Shown piece by piece: positions 11,724 to 22,945 of a stretch of 64,000 bases of DNA. The stretch is from Piper betle (taxonomy: Eukaryota > Streptophyta > Magnoliopsida > Piperales > Piperaceae). The stretch's first letter is position 1. Each line of letters starts with the position of its first letter. The notes below the pieces were generated by a model, which was not told the origin of the DNA, made no database searches, and saw nothing but the letters and a program-made list of their open reading frames with translations. Where the stretch lies: assembly GCA_033002965.1 (NCBI GenBank), contig JAURVB010012937.1, forward strand, positions 62,001 through 126,000, read 5' to 3'. The position numbers and the translations under genes were made by a program.

Positions 11724-11892
11724 GTTTTAGTTTGTTTTTACTTTGAGTCTTGTAGATTAATAAATCTAGATGTGGTTCGATTCAATCGTAACAGTCTTGA
11801 TCTAGTTCTTAGGTAAACCGGATCCGGGGTATTATAGCATATTTTGTAACACGTGTTTACTTTTTCCTTACTATTTCATATTTGTCCATTGA

Positions 11893-12660
11893 AATGAGTA
11901 CCTATTCAGGTGTTGCCACATTTTGCCGAGTTAAGTCTGCATTTTCAAGTACAGAGTCAGCACTGCTGCTTGCTGCAGAAGAAGGTATTACAGGTCTGTT
12001 AGATAATTCTTTGCGAGATGGTGTAATTTCTGGAATTGGTCCGCTTGAAGTGGGTCTAGAGAATCTAGGCATAGAAGGAGTTGAGACAATCACTAGAGAG
12101 GAACTTCTGAAAGTTGGAAGGACGTTGTGTTATTACTAACCATGGCCATTTTAGGAAGTGCTGTTGTATGCAGTAATCGTTCTTGCAAAGATATTGATCA
12201 TATAAGTGCTCTGTTATGACTTATGTCTGCAGAGTTAAAATTTTTACCCCCTTAATTCATATTAGGAAATTATAGTATACGGGATATAATTGTTAAGTTG
12301 ATCTGTTAAATACTATATGCAGTTCTCTTTAATTTATATGACCTAGAGCTGAAGTTGATGATGAAGAAAGGATTCATTTTAAACTTATTTTCTTCAAGGT
12401 TAATTTGTTTTTTTTGCTCATTTATTCACAGAAACTGATATTGGTGTCACATTTTCTCTGCTTAAGGATGATATTCTATCCAAGATAACAACACATAGTT
12501 TGCATGTTTTTTTGAAATGCAATATATCGGATTTAGGTTTGACTAATTTGATATGTATCTCTAAAGAAGATGGGTGACACCCTTAAGTCAGGGACAAGAG
12601 TTGTGGTTGGTGATCTCAATATTGCACCTTTTGCTACGGATAGAGCTTGTGCAGGACCTG
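11893..12660 (+). pseudogene. AP endonuclease 2 (APE2) gene fragment
   Basis: Three exon-like pieces of the exonuclease/endonuclease/phosphatase fold enzyme that cuts DNA at abasic sites. They are 11,896-12,158 (YSGVATFCRVKSAFSSTES, LLAAEEGITGLLDNS, then after a small deletion and frameshift EGRCVITNHGHF), 12,321-12,399 (VLFNLY and AEVDDEERIHFKLIFFK at a GT donor), and 12,587-12,660 ([18 protein letters not shown]). GDLNIAP is the conserved catalytic motif of the family. The first and last parts of the gene are missing and the frame is broken, so this is a truncated pseudogene. Confidence 0.7.
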
Positions 12661-14240
12661 ATTTTGAAGAAAATGTGTTAAGTATTGGAGACTTATGTAA
12701 GAGGGTCATTTTTGTCCTAGACATACTTAATTGTGCCTTAGGAGATTTTTCCATGCTGCAGCTGATATACTTAATTGCAGGTAACAAAAATAGCTGAGAT
12801 CATTGCTAGCTGAAAATGGATGGCAATGCACCCTCTCAGGGAGCAGTTGCAATGAATGGCAGCCAAGTATTTGGTTTATATCATGTCTGATTTCCTTCGA
12901 AAAAATAGAACAATTATGGTTTAGATTCTTATTAGTATGGATTGCTAACACTACAATTTTCCACTCTTCTATTTGGGCTGTAATTCAATTCACCAAGTTT
13001 AGGTTTTACATGCTGTTTCATTTACTATGCTTAACATGTATTATATCATGTCATCTCAAAGAATTGAATTTCTCTTACTTTTCATCTCAAGCCAAATTTG
13101 AATTCTCCTCTTATTGATAAATAAAAGTAGAAGAGTACATACCTCATGCACATGTGTTTTAGTTGCTCCTGTTCTATTCATGATGTTGAATCTATCATCC
13201 GTCTGTTCAAAAATTGCTCTCTAATTGCAAGGCTAGTTTGGTTTAAAGTATTGGCTTTAGGAGGCTAAGAGCCATGCATTAGACTATTTATGTTCCATCA
13301 GGAGATTTTCTCGGAAAGATTTTTCATTTGGCTCAAAGACTTTCAACTTCACATCCTTCGTTTTTACTAGATGCCATGATCATCATGGAAGCTGTGTGGC
13401 TCTACAAAAATCACTTGATGTTTGATAGTGAGAATATGCATATTTCTCACCTTCTTCAAAGATTGAAACAAAAGATAATTCATAGTTATTGTGTCAATCT
13501 TTGCTTTATAGTTCCCTACTTTAGATTTTTACTCCACTAATATTCTAAATTTATTGAAGTCGTTTCATGCCAGACAACTTTTCTGTGTTGATATATGGAA
13601 GTTTTCATACACATAACGACCTTATGTTGGATGTGTTAGGTTAACGGATGGAAGGAATTTAATAACAACAAAATATAAATGTGAGGACAACATCACTCTT
13701 TCATTTAATAAAGATATTCATGAAATACACCGAGCACAATAAACCTACTACTGAATTCAATAGGGAGTCTAACTTGTGAGTCTCAGTTCAACATGTAAAC
13801 TTAATGACCTATATTTCGCTCCTCTCATTCTATAATCCACGCTGAATGAGACAACAATTACGAGGGAGCTTTATAGCGTATACCACCATGTCGTTTGTTC
13901 TCTTTTGATATACTAACAAAGAAAACCATGCTCGAGAAGCCCACCCATATTGCTTCATTTGAAAATAAATTACCAAGTGGAGGCGACAATGGTGCAATTG
14001 TGACAGCAATAAGGTAGAAAATCAGAAGTGGCAACATGGATTTCTTGCTACTTGACTCATCAAATTGATCAGCGTCAAATGATATACTCCAAAACCTGTA
14101 GTGCATTGACCAAGGTAATTTTGGCCGATCGAGAAGAATGCGTAGATAGAATTGCGTAGTAGAGAAGTTAATTACTTAATCTTGTAGCCATTTACTTCCA
14201 AATAAAGAAACTTGAGCTTTGTCGCACTGCAATAAATAAA
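12661..14240. other. Unassigned intergenic sequence
   Basis: No gene recognised. 13,328-13,500 on the plus strand (LDAMIIMEAVWLYKNHLMFD) resembles the end of plant LINE reverse-transcriptase proteins, but weakly. 13,858-14,106 on the minus strand is an 82-codon frame with a hydrophobic stretch that I cannot assign. Confidence 0.3.
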
Positions 14241-14244
14241 TTGC

Positions 14245-14624
14245 AACTCCTTGTTCTCGGGATTCATGGAATTTTTTCTTGCTTCATCAGGTGAAACAGA
14301 GGGAACAACTTTTGGTACAACTTTTTGCAACTGTAAAGAACATGATAAGCACTGTTTCAGAGCTGATAACATGAAGATCATTGCCCTTTCACAACATAAC
14401 ATGGTAAATTTATTTGATTTATTGATGTTTAAAAACAAGATATGTTAATGCAAGATACAAGTTGGAAGCATTCTTTGATATCTAAATTTAACCGAGTCAT
14501 AGATGCTTTGACAGTAAGATGAAATACCTAAGTTTTCAGAATGTCTCACATCATCAATGAGCAAAACTCTATAACTGTCTCCACTGCTAGCTCCGCTTCT
14601 ATCTCTCACGGACCCAATATCTTC
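14245..14624 (-). pseudogene. ClpS-like pseudogene, copy B
   Basis: Second copy of the exons at 4,553-4,956. The exon at 14,624-14,528 has lost its AG acceptor (CG in its place). The exon near 14,335-14,250 gains an A in the AAAAAG run and has lost bases in the A-run of DEARKK, shifting the frame. The last exon is absent. The flank continues to match copy A as far as 15,440. Confidence 0.7.
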
Positions 14625-15440
14625 CGTAAATAATGGAAAATTGTGTTAAAGATACAGAACATACATTTTTTGCATCCAGTCAGACCTCAATTACCGTAAA
14701 CATCAAGATTATTATCCATGCAAGTGAATCCAGTGAGAGTTGGCAAGACTCAGCTACAAGGATGTGCTAAACCATTGAGTCTTCTAAGTGTAGGATGTGT
14801 ACATAAAAGTTCATCAAGCAACAGCAAGCTTACTTACCATGCAAGTGCAGCCAATGAGTTCTCAGAAAATTCCTCTAATGATTATGTCAACCATTGAAAA
14901 CAACTACACTCGATCTCCAACATTCATCCAAACAAATTAAATATTGTTGGATTTATATAGCAGATGGAAAGAGTGAATCCCAAAAAAGCAATTCAACAAC
15001 AAACAAATAAAACATCAATTGAACATACATAAGGAGAAGAGCCTATTGACCAGATGAAAACAATCTGAAAGCAGCAAACATGTTTAATCAGATGGAAGAT
15101 GATTTGAACCACATTTATGTAATCAACCACCAATAGAAGTCCATTGAACCACTAAAATAATAGTCAAGTACTGCACAAATTCTAACATTTTTTCTTCGAA
15201 AAAATGAAAAAAAACTCTGGATTCTTCTCAGAAACCAAGCTAAACTAAGGTATGCTACAAATCCACAAAGATACATTTGGAAAAAATCTAAAAGCTATTA
15301 AAGAAAGCATGTTTAATCAGGTGGAAGATGATTTGAACCACAATGATGAGAGGGGTGCATGACGAGTCAATCTAATTATCTATTCTTGCTTAGCTTTAGA
15401 AAAGAAAATTAAGACAAAATCTATCTTTTAGCTTGCCCAC
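14625..15440. repeat. Duplicated non-coding flank of the ClpS-like locus
   Basis: Matches 4,957-5,770 with scattered substitutions and small indels. Contains no recognisable coding sequence. Confidence 0.75.
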
Positions 15441-16730
15441 AATTTCTGCAAATTCTGCGCGAATTTGTTTTTACTCTTTCTTGCAGCCTGTAAATGTGAG
15501 TGTGTTTTACAATTTAACCGACTTTTCTGGTTCATATGGTAACCTGTATTAATTGACAAAGATATTATTGCAAAGTGTTTGATTGTATTACTATCTTCAA
15601 GTTCAGACAATAATTGACTTTTGGAGAAAATAAATTCTTTTTCCAAGCGCAAAAATTAGAAGCAACCCATTTCCACAACCCAAGTATGTACCCTTGATCC
15701 TCTTCCTCTGCCTGTTCAATTTACCATGCTTTATCACATTCTCATCGTGATGCAGTATTTGCCAAGGTACCCCCCGTTAATTTTGTGTTCGTAATTGCAA
15801 CAAGTAGAATAAGCATGCTATCTTTTTTCAAAAAGGGTAAAAAAATGGTGAGCTTCCGATGAAAAACAAAGCGTGGGCTCACATTCCCCATCAACAAGCA
15901 GCTCTGATGAGGGCTGATAATATTACAAAGACCAGACCGCACTTTGCAAGCAAAATATGCACGCTAGTAGTCTTCACTACTCTACAGATGGGGCAAAGAT
16001 CAACCAAGCATGCTATAAGCTTCACAAAAAGGAGAGCATGACAACAAAAAGATAAACGAGAGTCCAAAATAGGTAAGGTTCGTTTTCTCTTACAGAAGGC
16101 CATACAGTTTCCAAGGAGTTGCAGCTGTGTTAATGCATTAGAGCTATTGTTATCACCCCCAAACATCTTCCTGCAAGCAGAAATACAAGCTATAAGTCAA
16201 AAATGTACAGATCATGTTTGTCTTATAAGCAAACATACGCATCCATCTGCAGAGGACTAGATAGAAGAAGTGGACTAAGAAACTGTTTCAAGGACCAATG
16301 TTACTTCTCAGGGATGCTCAGATGGAACCTCCAAACAACAAATGAAGCTAATCCCTTCGCATTACCTTGCAACTACTTGAAAAAAAAAGGAGTTCTTCAA
16401 GCAGACAAAATAACCCAACTGCAGCAAAGAGGACAGGAAAGTATTTTCTGAACAATCTCTACATATAAGCAGACATTGTTAATTAATATAGATGACATCG
16501 CCGTCATATTTGGTGCATATTCCTAAAAACCATTTAAGGAAAATCGGAAATCATAACTGTCGAAAATTATTTTTATTTGTATAGTCTGCAGATACATGTA
16601 AGCATCAGACCTTTTTACTCTCGATGATATTCCCCTGACAAAACCAGAAGGAATCTAAGGTATGCCACAAATCCACAAAAAATACATTTGGAAAAAATCT
16701 AAAAGCTATTAAAGAAAGCATGTTTAATCA
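15441..16730. other. Unassigned sequence
   Basis: Nothing firmly recognised. A minus-strand frame at 16,166-15,891 starts MFGGDNNSSNALTQLQLLGN and meets a GT near 16,095, which could be a small exon, but I cannot name it. 16,655-16,737 is the 80-bp segment also seen at 5,575, 15,250 and 20,800, and it joins directly to the AGD pseudogene. Confidence 0.35.
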
Positions 16731-17968
16731 GGTGGATGCAGAGCAATCTGATCTTCGTTTCTGCTTCAGAATTATCTCTCCCTTAAAGACCTATACTTTG
16801 CAGGTCTCTACAGAACTTGTGTTTTGTTTCTACTGGAAAAGTGGGACAATATAATGATCCTGCTGCTTTTAACAGGCAGAAAATGGAGCTGATCATAAAG
16901 ATTGGGTTGATAAAATTAGAGGAGTCACTGCTTCACTTCTGAATTCTCCTTTTCTTGAACAAGTAATGGTCATGGAAGCACTGAATTTCATTCTAAGTTC
17001 CTGCTATTTTGTGTGATGACAAACACTTATTTACTGTATTACTTAAATCATATTCTATAGATCTTGTGCCTGTTTTACAAATGTGTCACTACGAGATGAA
17101 AAAACTGATTATTAAGGATTCAATGTATGTTAAATAGGTTCCCTTTCAAAGACTGGACGTTGATACGATCAACTTAGTTGAAAGTGAACCTGAATATTTA
17201 TTTACAAGAGGTGATACAGATGAGGCATTAGAAGGGGATATATTAAGCAAGGGTCATGATAATGTGTGTACAATTCTTAGGAGAATTCCTGCTAATAACA
17301 AATTTGCTGAATGTGATGCTCGTGAACCTGAATGGGCATCCTTAAATCTTGAAATTTTGTTGTGCATTGAATGCTCAGGGGTGCATCGGAATCTCGGTGT
17401 TCATATTTCAAAGGTGAGAAATTAGTGTGTAAGCAAAGTCAGTCTAAGCAAACATATATGTGCAGGTGAGATCACTCACACTTGATCTTATTTAGGACCT
17501 GTTTCACGCTCTGTATGGGAAAGTTCTTCAAATCCCAGATCTGAGTGAGGTACTGCATGATGGACTTCCTATTAAGGGTTAATGACATCTGTTTTCTTTC
17601 ATAGAAAAGGATTTTTTAGGAAAAGGAACCATAGAAAAGGATTTTCTTTCATACAATACATGAATATAAATATCATGGAATTAGTCCTTGGAGAAGTATC
17701 CTATTGTTGAATATAAGTGACTTTTATGGTTGAATGTGTCTGCTATGTTTAGATCCCCTTGAGTTTATTCTTGACAAGATCCTATTAAAATTTCACGTCG
17801 CCATGAAATGAACATGGTAGAAATATTTTATTTCATGTTGACTTATTTTATTGTCTCAATTTTGCAGTGGAGTTTCTACCATTGTGGTTAAAAAACCTAC
17901 CTCGAAAAATAATATTTCAATTAAGGAGATGTACATTCAATCAATGAGGTTGGTGTAGTATTCATTAA

Positions 17969-18559
17969 GGGCCCGTTTGGTTGGTATAAAAATATGTAAA
18001 TGAAAAAATAATTTCAAAGGAAATGAAAATGCAATGAAATAAAATGACATGAAAATTTTAAACATTGTTTTTACATGTTTAGATAATTGGAAAATAAGAA
18101 TAAAATGAAATGTTTTTTACTCAGGTTTGTCTCCAAAAATTTCCCCAATTCTAAAAAAATTTACTTTGTAAAATTTTTACATAGAGCTCGAATTTTTACT
18201 CAGGTTTGTAGTAATCATTAAGGGCCCATTCAGTTGGCATAAAAATAATGTGAATGAAAAAATAATTTCAAAGGAAATGAAAACACAATGAAATGAAATA
18301 ACATGAAAATTTTAAATATTTCTTTAACATGTTTGGATAATATGAAAATAAGATGAAAATAAAATATTTTTTTCTCCTATTTGACTCTAAAAATTTCCCC
18401 CAATTTAAAAAAGTTACTTTGTTAATTTTTAATTATACCTTCTTTGACTAAATATAATTTTTTCTTTTACTAAATTTCTGGGCAACCAAACACATGGAAA
18501 TTTTTTATCTCAAAATTTTATATTTCTTTCACGTGATTTAAAGACAACCAAACAAACCC
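17969..18559. mobile_element. PIF/Harbinger-like MITE with internal duplication
   Basis: Begins GGGCCCGTTTGGTTGGTAT and ends with the complement of GGGTTTGTTTGGTTGTC, inside a TAA/TAA duplication (17,966-17,968 and 18,560-18,562). From about 18,219 the 5' part is repeated (GGGCCCATTCAGTTGGCAT), so two partial units stand in tandem. No coding capacity. Confidence 0.65.
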
Positions 18560-18675
18560 TAAGTTCATTTAACTCGGAAGGATAGGCTGTGTTTTTTCTG
18601 AGATAGAGACACCTTTTTCATGATATTTAACTATAATCTCCTATCTGGAAAATTGAATAGTATGTCGACAAGATG

Positions 18676-19275
18676 CTCATTGTTGGGGTTGCTAATTGAG
18701 CGAGCCAGCTCGTGAGCATTTAGCGTTCGGCTCGGCTTGACTCGACTCGAAACTCGACATTTAAATGCTCGACTCGAACTCGACTCGAACTCGAATCTTA
18801 CGAGCCGAGCTTGAGCAAGGTCGTGTTCGACTCGACTCGACTCGGTTGTAACTCGAACTCGACTCGTAGTTCGACTCAAACTCGACTCGATAAAATAATA
18901 TAATAATATAGTCTTTATATTATATTATTATTTATATTATATATATATATATGAAATATAATAACAAAGAAACAAGATAGTTGAGATGGTAAGTATTCAC
19001 CTTGATGACTTCAAGGTTGTGGGTTCAAACCACATTGGCCTCATTTTTTTTAAGTGAGGTACTTTTGACTTTTAATCGAGCTGGTTTCGAGCTGGCGAAC
19101 GAGCTCACAAAAATAAACAGTTTAAGTATATTCGAGCTCGAGTCGAGCTCGAACACATAAAAGATATTCGAGTCGAACTCGAGCATGTATGTCCAAAACT
19201 CGTTCGATCTCGAGTCAAGTTCGAACGAGTTTCGAACTATTCGAGCCGAGTTCGAACACATGTTGAGCGAGCGAG
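18676..19275. mobile_element. CTCGA-rich element with tRNA-like Pol III boxes, inserted in AGD exon
   Basis: This block replaces part of the ankyrin linker exon: AGD copy A reads on from GACAAGATGCTCATTG without it. Both ends are rich in ACTCGAACTCG and CGAGCTCGA words in opposite orientation, giving a loose foldback. The middle is AT-rich and carries an A-box match TAGTTGAGATGG (18,978-18,989) and a near B box GGTTCAAACCA (19,022-19,032). Confidence 0.5.
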
Positions 19276-20032
19276 CTGTTGAGAGCAGTGACATTAAGAG
19301 AGCATACAAGCTCCTTCTGACATCTTATTATGATGACTTGGGAGTTGGTGATACCTATCATTCATGTGACGTACAGGACAGAATAAATAATATAAGTATT
19401 GATGAACCCCTATAAGTATTGATGAACCCCAAGATCCAAAGGCTGGTCATTTGATATAATCAGAGCAATGCTGCTTCTTGCCTTCAATGTTGTTCCCTAT
19501 TTGCATCTTGCATGCCATGGGGAGGACCATGCTATTACAAATTGGTGCAGATATTAATTGGCGCGATTTCGATGGAAGAGCCCCTCTTCATCATTGTGTT
19601 GCCATGGGAAATGATTTAGAAGGTAACGTACTTGTTCTAGGCATCCAGTCTGACAATGCCAAATATATATATGCTGATATGATCACAATTGTTATTTTAT
19701 CACCCCGATTTTGTTATTTAGTTGATTTACCAGTCATATATTCAATTATATTAGGTACAACGTTTATACTTCGTTTGGATTAATAGTTGTTCCAATCCTA
19801 TTATAAACCTTCTCACATAATGATATTATTTGTCTTATGTATTAAAAGATTCATGATGGTTGTCTTAGATACATACCCATCTGGCTTTATAATCTGCTTT
19901 CCTAAGCTCTTATGTTCTCAACCTGATGATGTGATGGAGGTGGAGATTAGAGATGGAGGTGGCCATTGGAAAGAAGAATGGAGCAATGGGTGCAATAACT
20001 GATGAGCAGTTATTTCTTTTACTCGCAAGTGG

Positions 20033-21567
20033 TGAATGAATGAGGGACTGCATGTAAGTTGCTACATTTTTGTAATTTTCAGCTCTTTCTGGTGTAGATA
20101 AAACTATGAATATAGGGAACTTCACAAAAGAAAGATGACACGTTTGCGTGTCGATGCTAATGTGTATCCAATAAGTTGAAGATATATTTGTAATCAGATG
20201 GCTGCCTGCACAGTGTATAAATAATTCAATTTTAGTGTTTTAAAGATTTCTCAGTTCTGCAGTTAGCACATTGCTAGCCACTTCCGCTAAACATAGAGGT
20301 TTTTGGCAACCTCGTAGAGCTCTTTCAGATCACCTGGTTCCTGTCATAGAATTCATATATATTGGGTGAAAAAAATTGAATTGATGATGTTTCTGCCGCT
20401 TGATGTATTTGATTATGTTTTTTCAAATTATTCATTGCCTGTTATGATTAATTGTTTCTTAGCTAAATTTCTTAATATATCATTGATTATCATCTAGGTG
20501 GGTTCTTGACTTCAGAATGAGCTGAATTAGCTGAGCAGCCTGAGCTTAGTTGTTATGTATGTAGTCTTTTGTTAAAAATAGTCATCCAGGTCGATTAAAA
20601 ATAGTCAGTTGTATGTTATGTATGAAGTGTAAGAGCCTTCTTGCAGTTGATTTGAACCACAATTATGTAATCCACCACCAATAGAAGTCCATTGAACCAC
20701 TAAAATAATAGTCAAGTACTGCACAAATTCTAACATTTTTTCTACGAAAAAATGAAAAATAATACTCTGGATTCTTCTCAGAAACCAAGCTAAACTAAGG
20801 CATGCCACAAATCCACAAAAAATACATTTGGAAAAAATCTAAAAGCTATTAAATAAAGCATGTTTAATCAGGTGGAAGATTTTAGCACATATAATCACTA
20901 AGAATTTTGATTGACTCACTACATCACTTTACTGTTAATATTTATAATTATATTAATGATATGTAACCCATTGTCATACTCGGAATACTAAAGGAATTTT
21001 AGAATACCAACGGTGGTGTCTGTTTGTTTTTCCATGGAAGATGAAGGGTCTCAAAGCTAAACATATTAAGAGGTAGTCCAAAATAAGCCATTTTATCTGC
21101 CATATTATTTTCTGGCAGTGCCAAAATGTATAGGAAAAGATTATAAAAAGAACTCAACAAACCGAAGGAGAGAAGATATATATATCCATTACACTCGTTT
21201 ATTCCATCATCAAACTGAACTTCTATCTCTTTTTATCTTTTGCTGTTTAACAAGGATTGTTACAAACCTGTCAACTAATATAACCATCCTCCAACCAGCT
21301 GGACTAACAGTGGGGACAAATATTGAAATTCCTGAAACTAGATAAGACTTCTTGGTTGCATCAATGCCAGAAACTCCAAAAGCAATTGTTTTAACGTCTT
21401 ACCAGCTCATCATCTTCGTCCGAAATTGCCATAAGCCTTGCAACCAGAGCACTTACTATAAGGACAATAATTATGAACTGAAAGTGAAGTGCTAAACATG
21501 GAATTCAATCCGAAATTAAATGCCATGGCTAAAATTATACAAATCTAGCAAATGAACAACACACAAA
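20033..21567. other. AGD 3' flank and duplicated segments
   Basis: 20,033-20,330 is the likely 3' untranslated region of AGD B. 20,640-20,880 repeats 5,430-5,655. 21,050-21,400 repeats the LRK10L 3' flank (6,070-6,410) but stops before the NDUFA6 scrap. Nothing coding seen. Confidence 0.5.
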
Positions 21568-21879
21568 CTAACATGAACAACTGCTAACAGTTTGGTTTGC
21601 TTGAAAATGAAGTGGCCATGGCTGAAGGTGTCCACCTCCAAAGTGGTGAAGTTCATTAAGAGATGAAAATGCTAACCCAAAATGAGCCATCTTTGTGAAC
21701 CATCCATGATCCTTTGTTCCTACATTTGTGAATGTTGAACAGTGTGAAATTGAGCCTATAGATGTCAAATCAGCCAAGACATTTTGATACTTGATTACCT
21801 CCAAATTCAAAAAAGGCACTTTTTGAGGGTGCATAATTTGCTCGCTTAAGTCTTTAAATCTTTGTTCCCTCAATCGCAC
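21568..21879 (-). CDS. Unrecognised open reading frame, possible exon
   Basis: 103 codons starting MRLREQRFKDLSEQIMHPQK and containing GHLQPWPLHFQ. I do not recognise the family. Composition looks protein-like rather than random, but no splice sites or neighbours support it. Confidence 0.25.
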   Translation of the reverse strand: MRLREQRFKDLSEQIMHPQKVPFLNLEVIKYQNVLADLTSIGSISHCSTFTNVGTKDHGWFTKMAHFGLAFSSLNELHHFGGGHLQPWPLHFQANQTVSSCSC

Positions 21880-22733
21880 CTTGCAGTGGCCTTTTCTTAT
21901 TCATTAAACCTATGGGAAATTTTTCTAGTTTTTGACATTCATCGATGTGCAAATGCAAGAAGGAAGGAAAAGAGACATTGTTACTACATATGGTCGCCCT
22001 TGAATCATCGAGGGATATAAATATATATGTACACAAATATATTTTCTATAAAAGAAGACAAATGACAACAATTTGTTTGTTTTTTGTTAATTTGACCGAC
22101 TCAAACTTCAAGAAGAAGACAACCTACCCCCATCAACTCTTTGTCTCACTAAGACGTAAGTGATTACGGTTATGTTGAAAAAAACAAACAATTAAATCTT
22201 TGAAGTTAAAAAAATGATGGAATCAGCTCTAAGCTCCTTACTAAATTCAGCCGCTCATAGTACAATCCAAAAGCTAAAAACTACCTTTGAAAAAGATGTT
22301 GGCCACCGGCCAAATAAGACGTATGCGAGGCAGCTAGTCACGGGCTCCGGTATAAAAATTTCAATAACAAAATATCTTTAAGTGGGTGGATTAAAACAAT
22401 CCTCAAATTAGTTTAATATCTAATATCTTATAGAGTAAAATTTGATATATTAGTAAAGATATGTTTGTCATAATTTTATAATTGAGGACAACCGTTTCAA
22501 ATAATTCTAAATTAATGATAACATTTGTAGTAATAATTATTTATGAGTAGTTTTTATAAAAGAAAGGTGGATAAGAGAAGAGAAAGAGTATTCTAAGATG
22601 TGTTTTTTTTTCCAATGACTTCTTTTATTTCATGTAATAATCTATTATAGCTTTAGAAAGTAAAAATTATTTTGTAACATTAGTGTAATTTGCAGTGGTA
22701 AAGATATAATGGTATTAATGTTTGTGTTTGCAG
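21880..22733. other. AT-rich sequence with a repeat also found at 23.1 kb
   Basis: 22,049-22,290 recurs at 23,091-23,325, and 22,300-22,390 recurs in diverged form at 23,898-24,000, so the P450 fragment sits between direct repeats. 22,391-22,733 is AT-rich with no other signal, ending in an intron acceptor. Confidence 0.5.
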
Positions 22734-22945
22734 GCTATGATCCTTGGTGGGACAGATACCACTTCGGTCACCCTAGCCGGAGCCATCTTCTTCATGCTTA
22801 CTAAATGTCTAAGAATGCATCCAAGCAAAGCTGACACTCATGCTGGAAAGAACCAGAATGTGGATGAATCGGACATTGACTGGAACACCCTGATTCTGGT
22901 TCACCTAAAAACCGGATTAGAACTGTTGCGATCGCGTCGAGGCAA
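22734..22945 (+). pseudogene. Cytochrome P450 (CYP82-like) exon fragment
   Basis: After a good acceptor (TTTGTGTTTGCAG) the frame reads AMILGGTDTTSVTL, the oxygen-binding I-helix motif of plant P450s, and then a diverged KADTHAGKNQNVDESDI as in CYP82 enzymes. About nine residues between the two are lost and the frame decays after the ESDI motif, before the ExxR helix. No haem-binding loop is present. It is the 5' end of a second exon only. Confidence 0.65.

Larger units (their letters stand above)
9346..11837 (+). mobile_element. F1-family gypsy LTR, 3' part
   Basis: Matches 57,545-60,174 on the same strand and the reverse complement of the LTR at 39,947-42,843 (for example the CTCGAGGATGAGAT-like word near 9,833 and a TATATATAG box near 9,915). 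It ends GGGGTATTATA, as F1 LTRs do. The sequence after it is an APE2 fragment, so no interior is present. It is split by a hAT-like element (10,911-11,723). Confidence 0.65.
16735..20032 (+). pseudogene. ArfGAP (AGD class) pseudogene B
   Basis: Second copy of the ArfGAP gene, running further 3' than copy A. PH pieces lie at 16,737-16,804 (EQSDLRFCFRIISPLKTYTL) and 16,876-16,963 (ADHKDWVDKIRGVTASLL). The ArfGAP exon is 17,137-17,413 ([48 protein letters not shown]). Ankyrin pieces are at 19,275-19,624 (GADINWRDFDGRAPLHHCVA) and the last exon at 19,935-20,032 (GAITDEQLFLLLASGE, stop). The first zinc Cys is Phe (17,303-17,305), frames shift between pieces, and two transposon-like inserts (17,969-18,559 and about 18,676-19,275) break it. 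The BAR part is missing and the first PH piece abuts a duplicated flank segment. Confidence 0.8.

Noticed and set aside
13328..13540. Possible LINE reverse-transcriptase C-terminal remnant
   Set aside because: Only a weak resemblance over about 40 residues, no RT blocks upstream and no poly(A) tail.
13858..14106. Minus-strand frame with DADQFDE, like the GADQFD motif of NPF/PTR transporters
   Set aside because: The residues after the motif do not fit the family (no FFNWxYF block), and no other exon is near. Probably chance.
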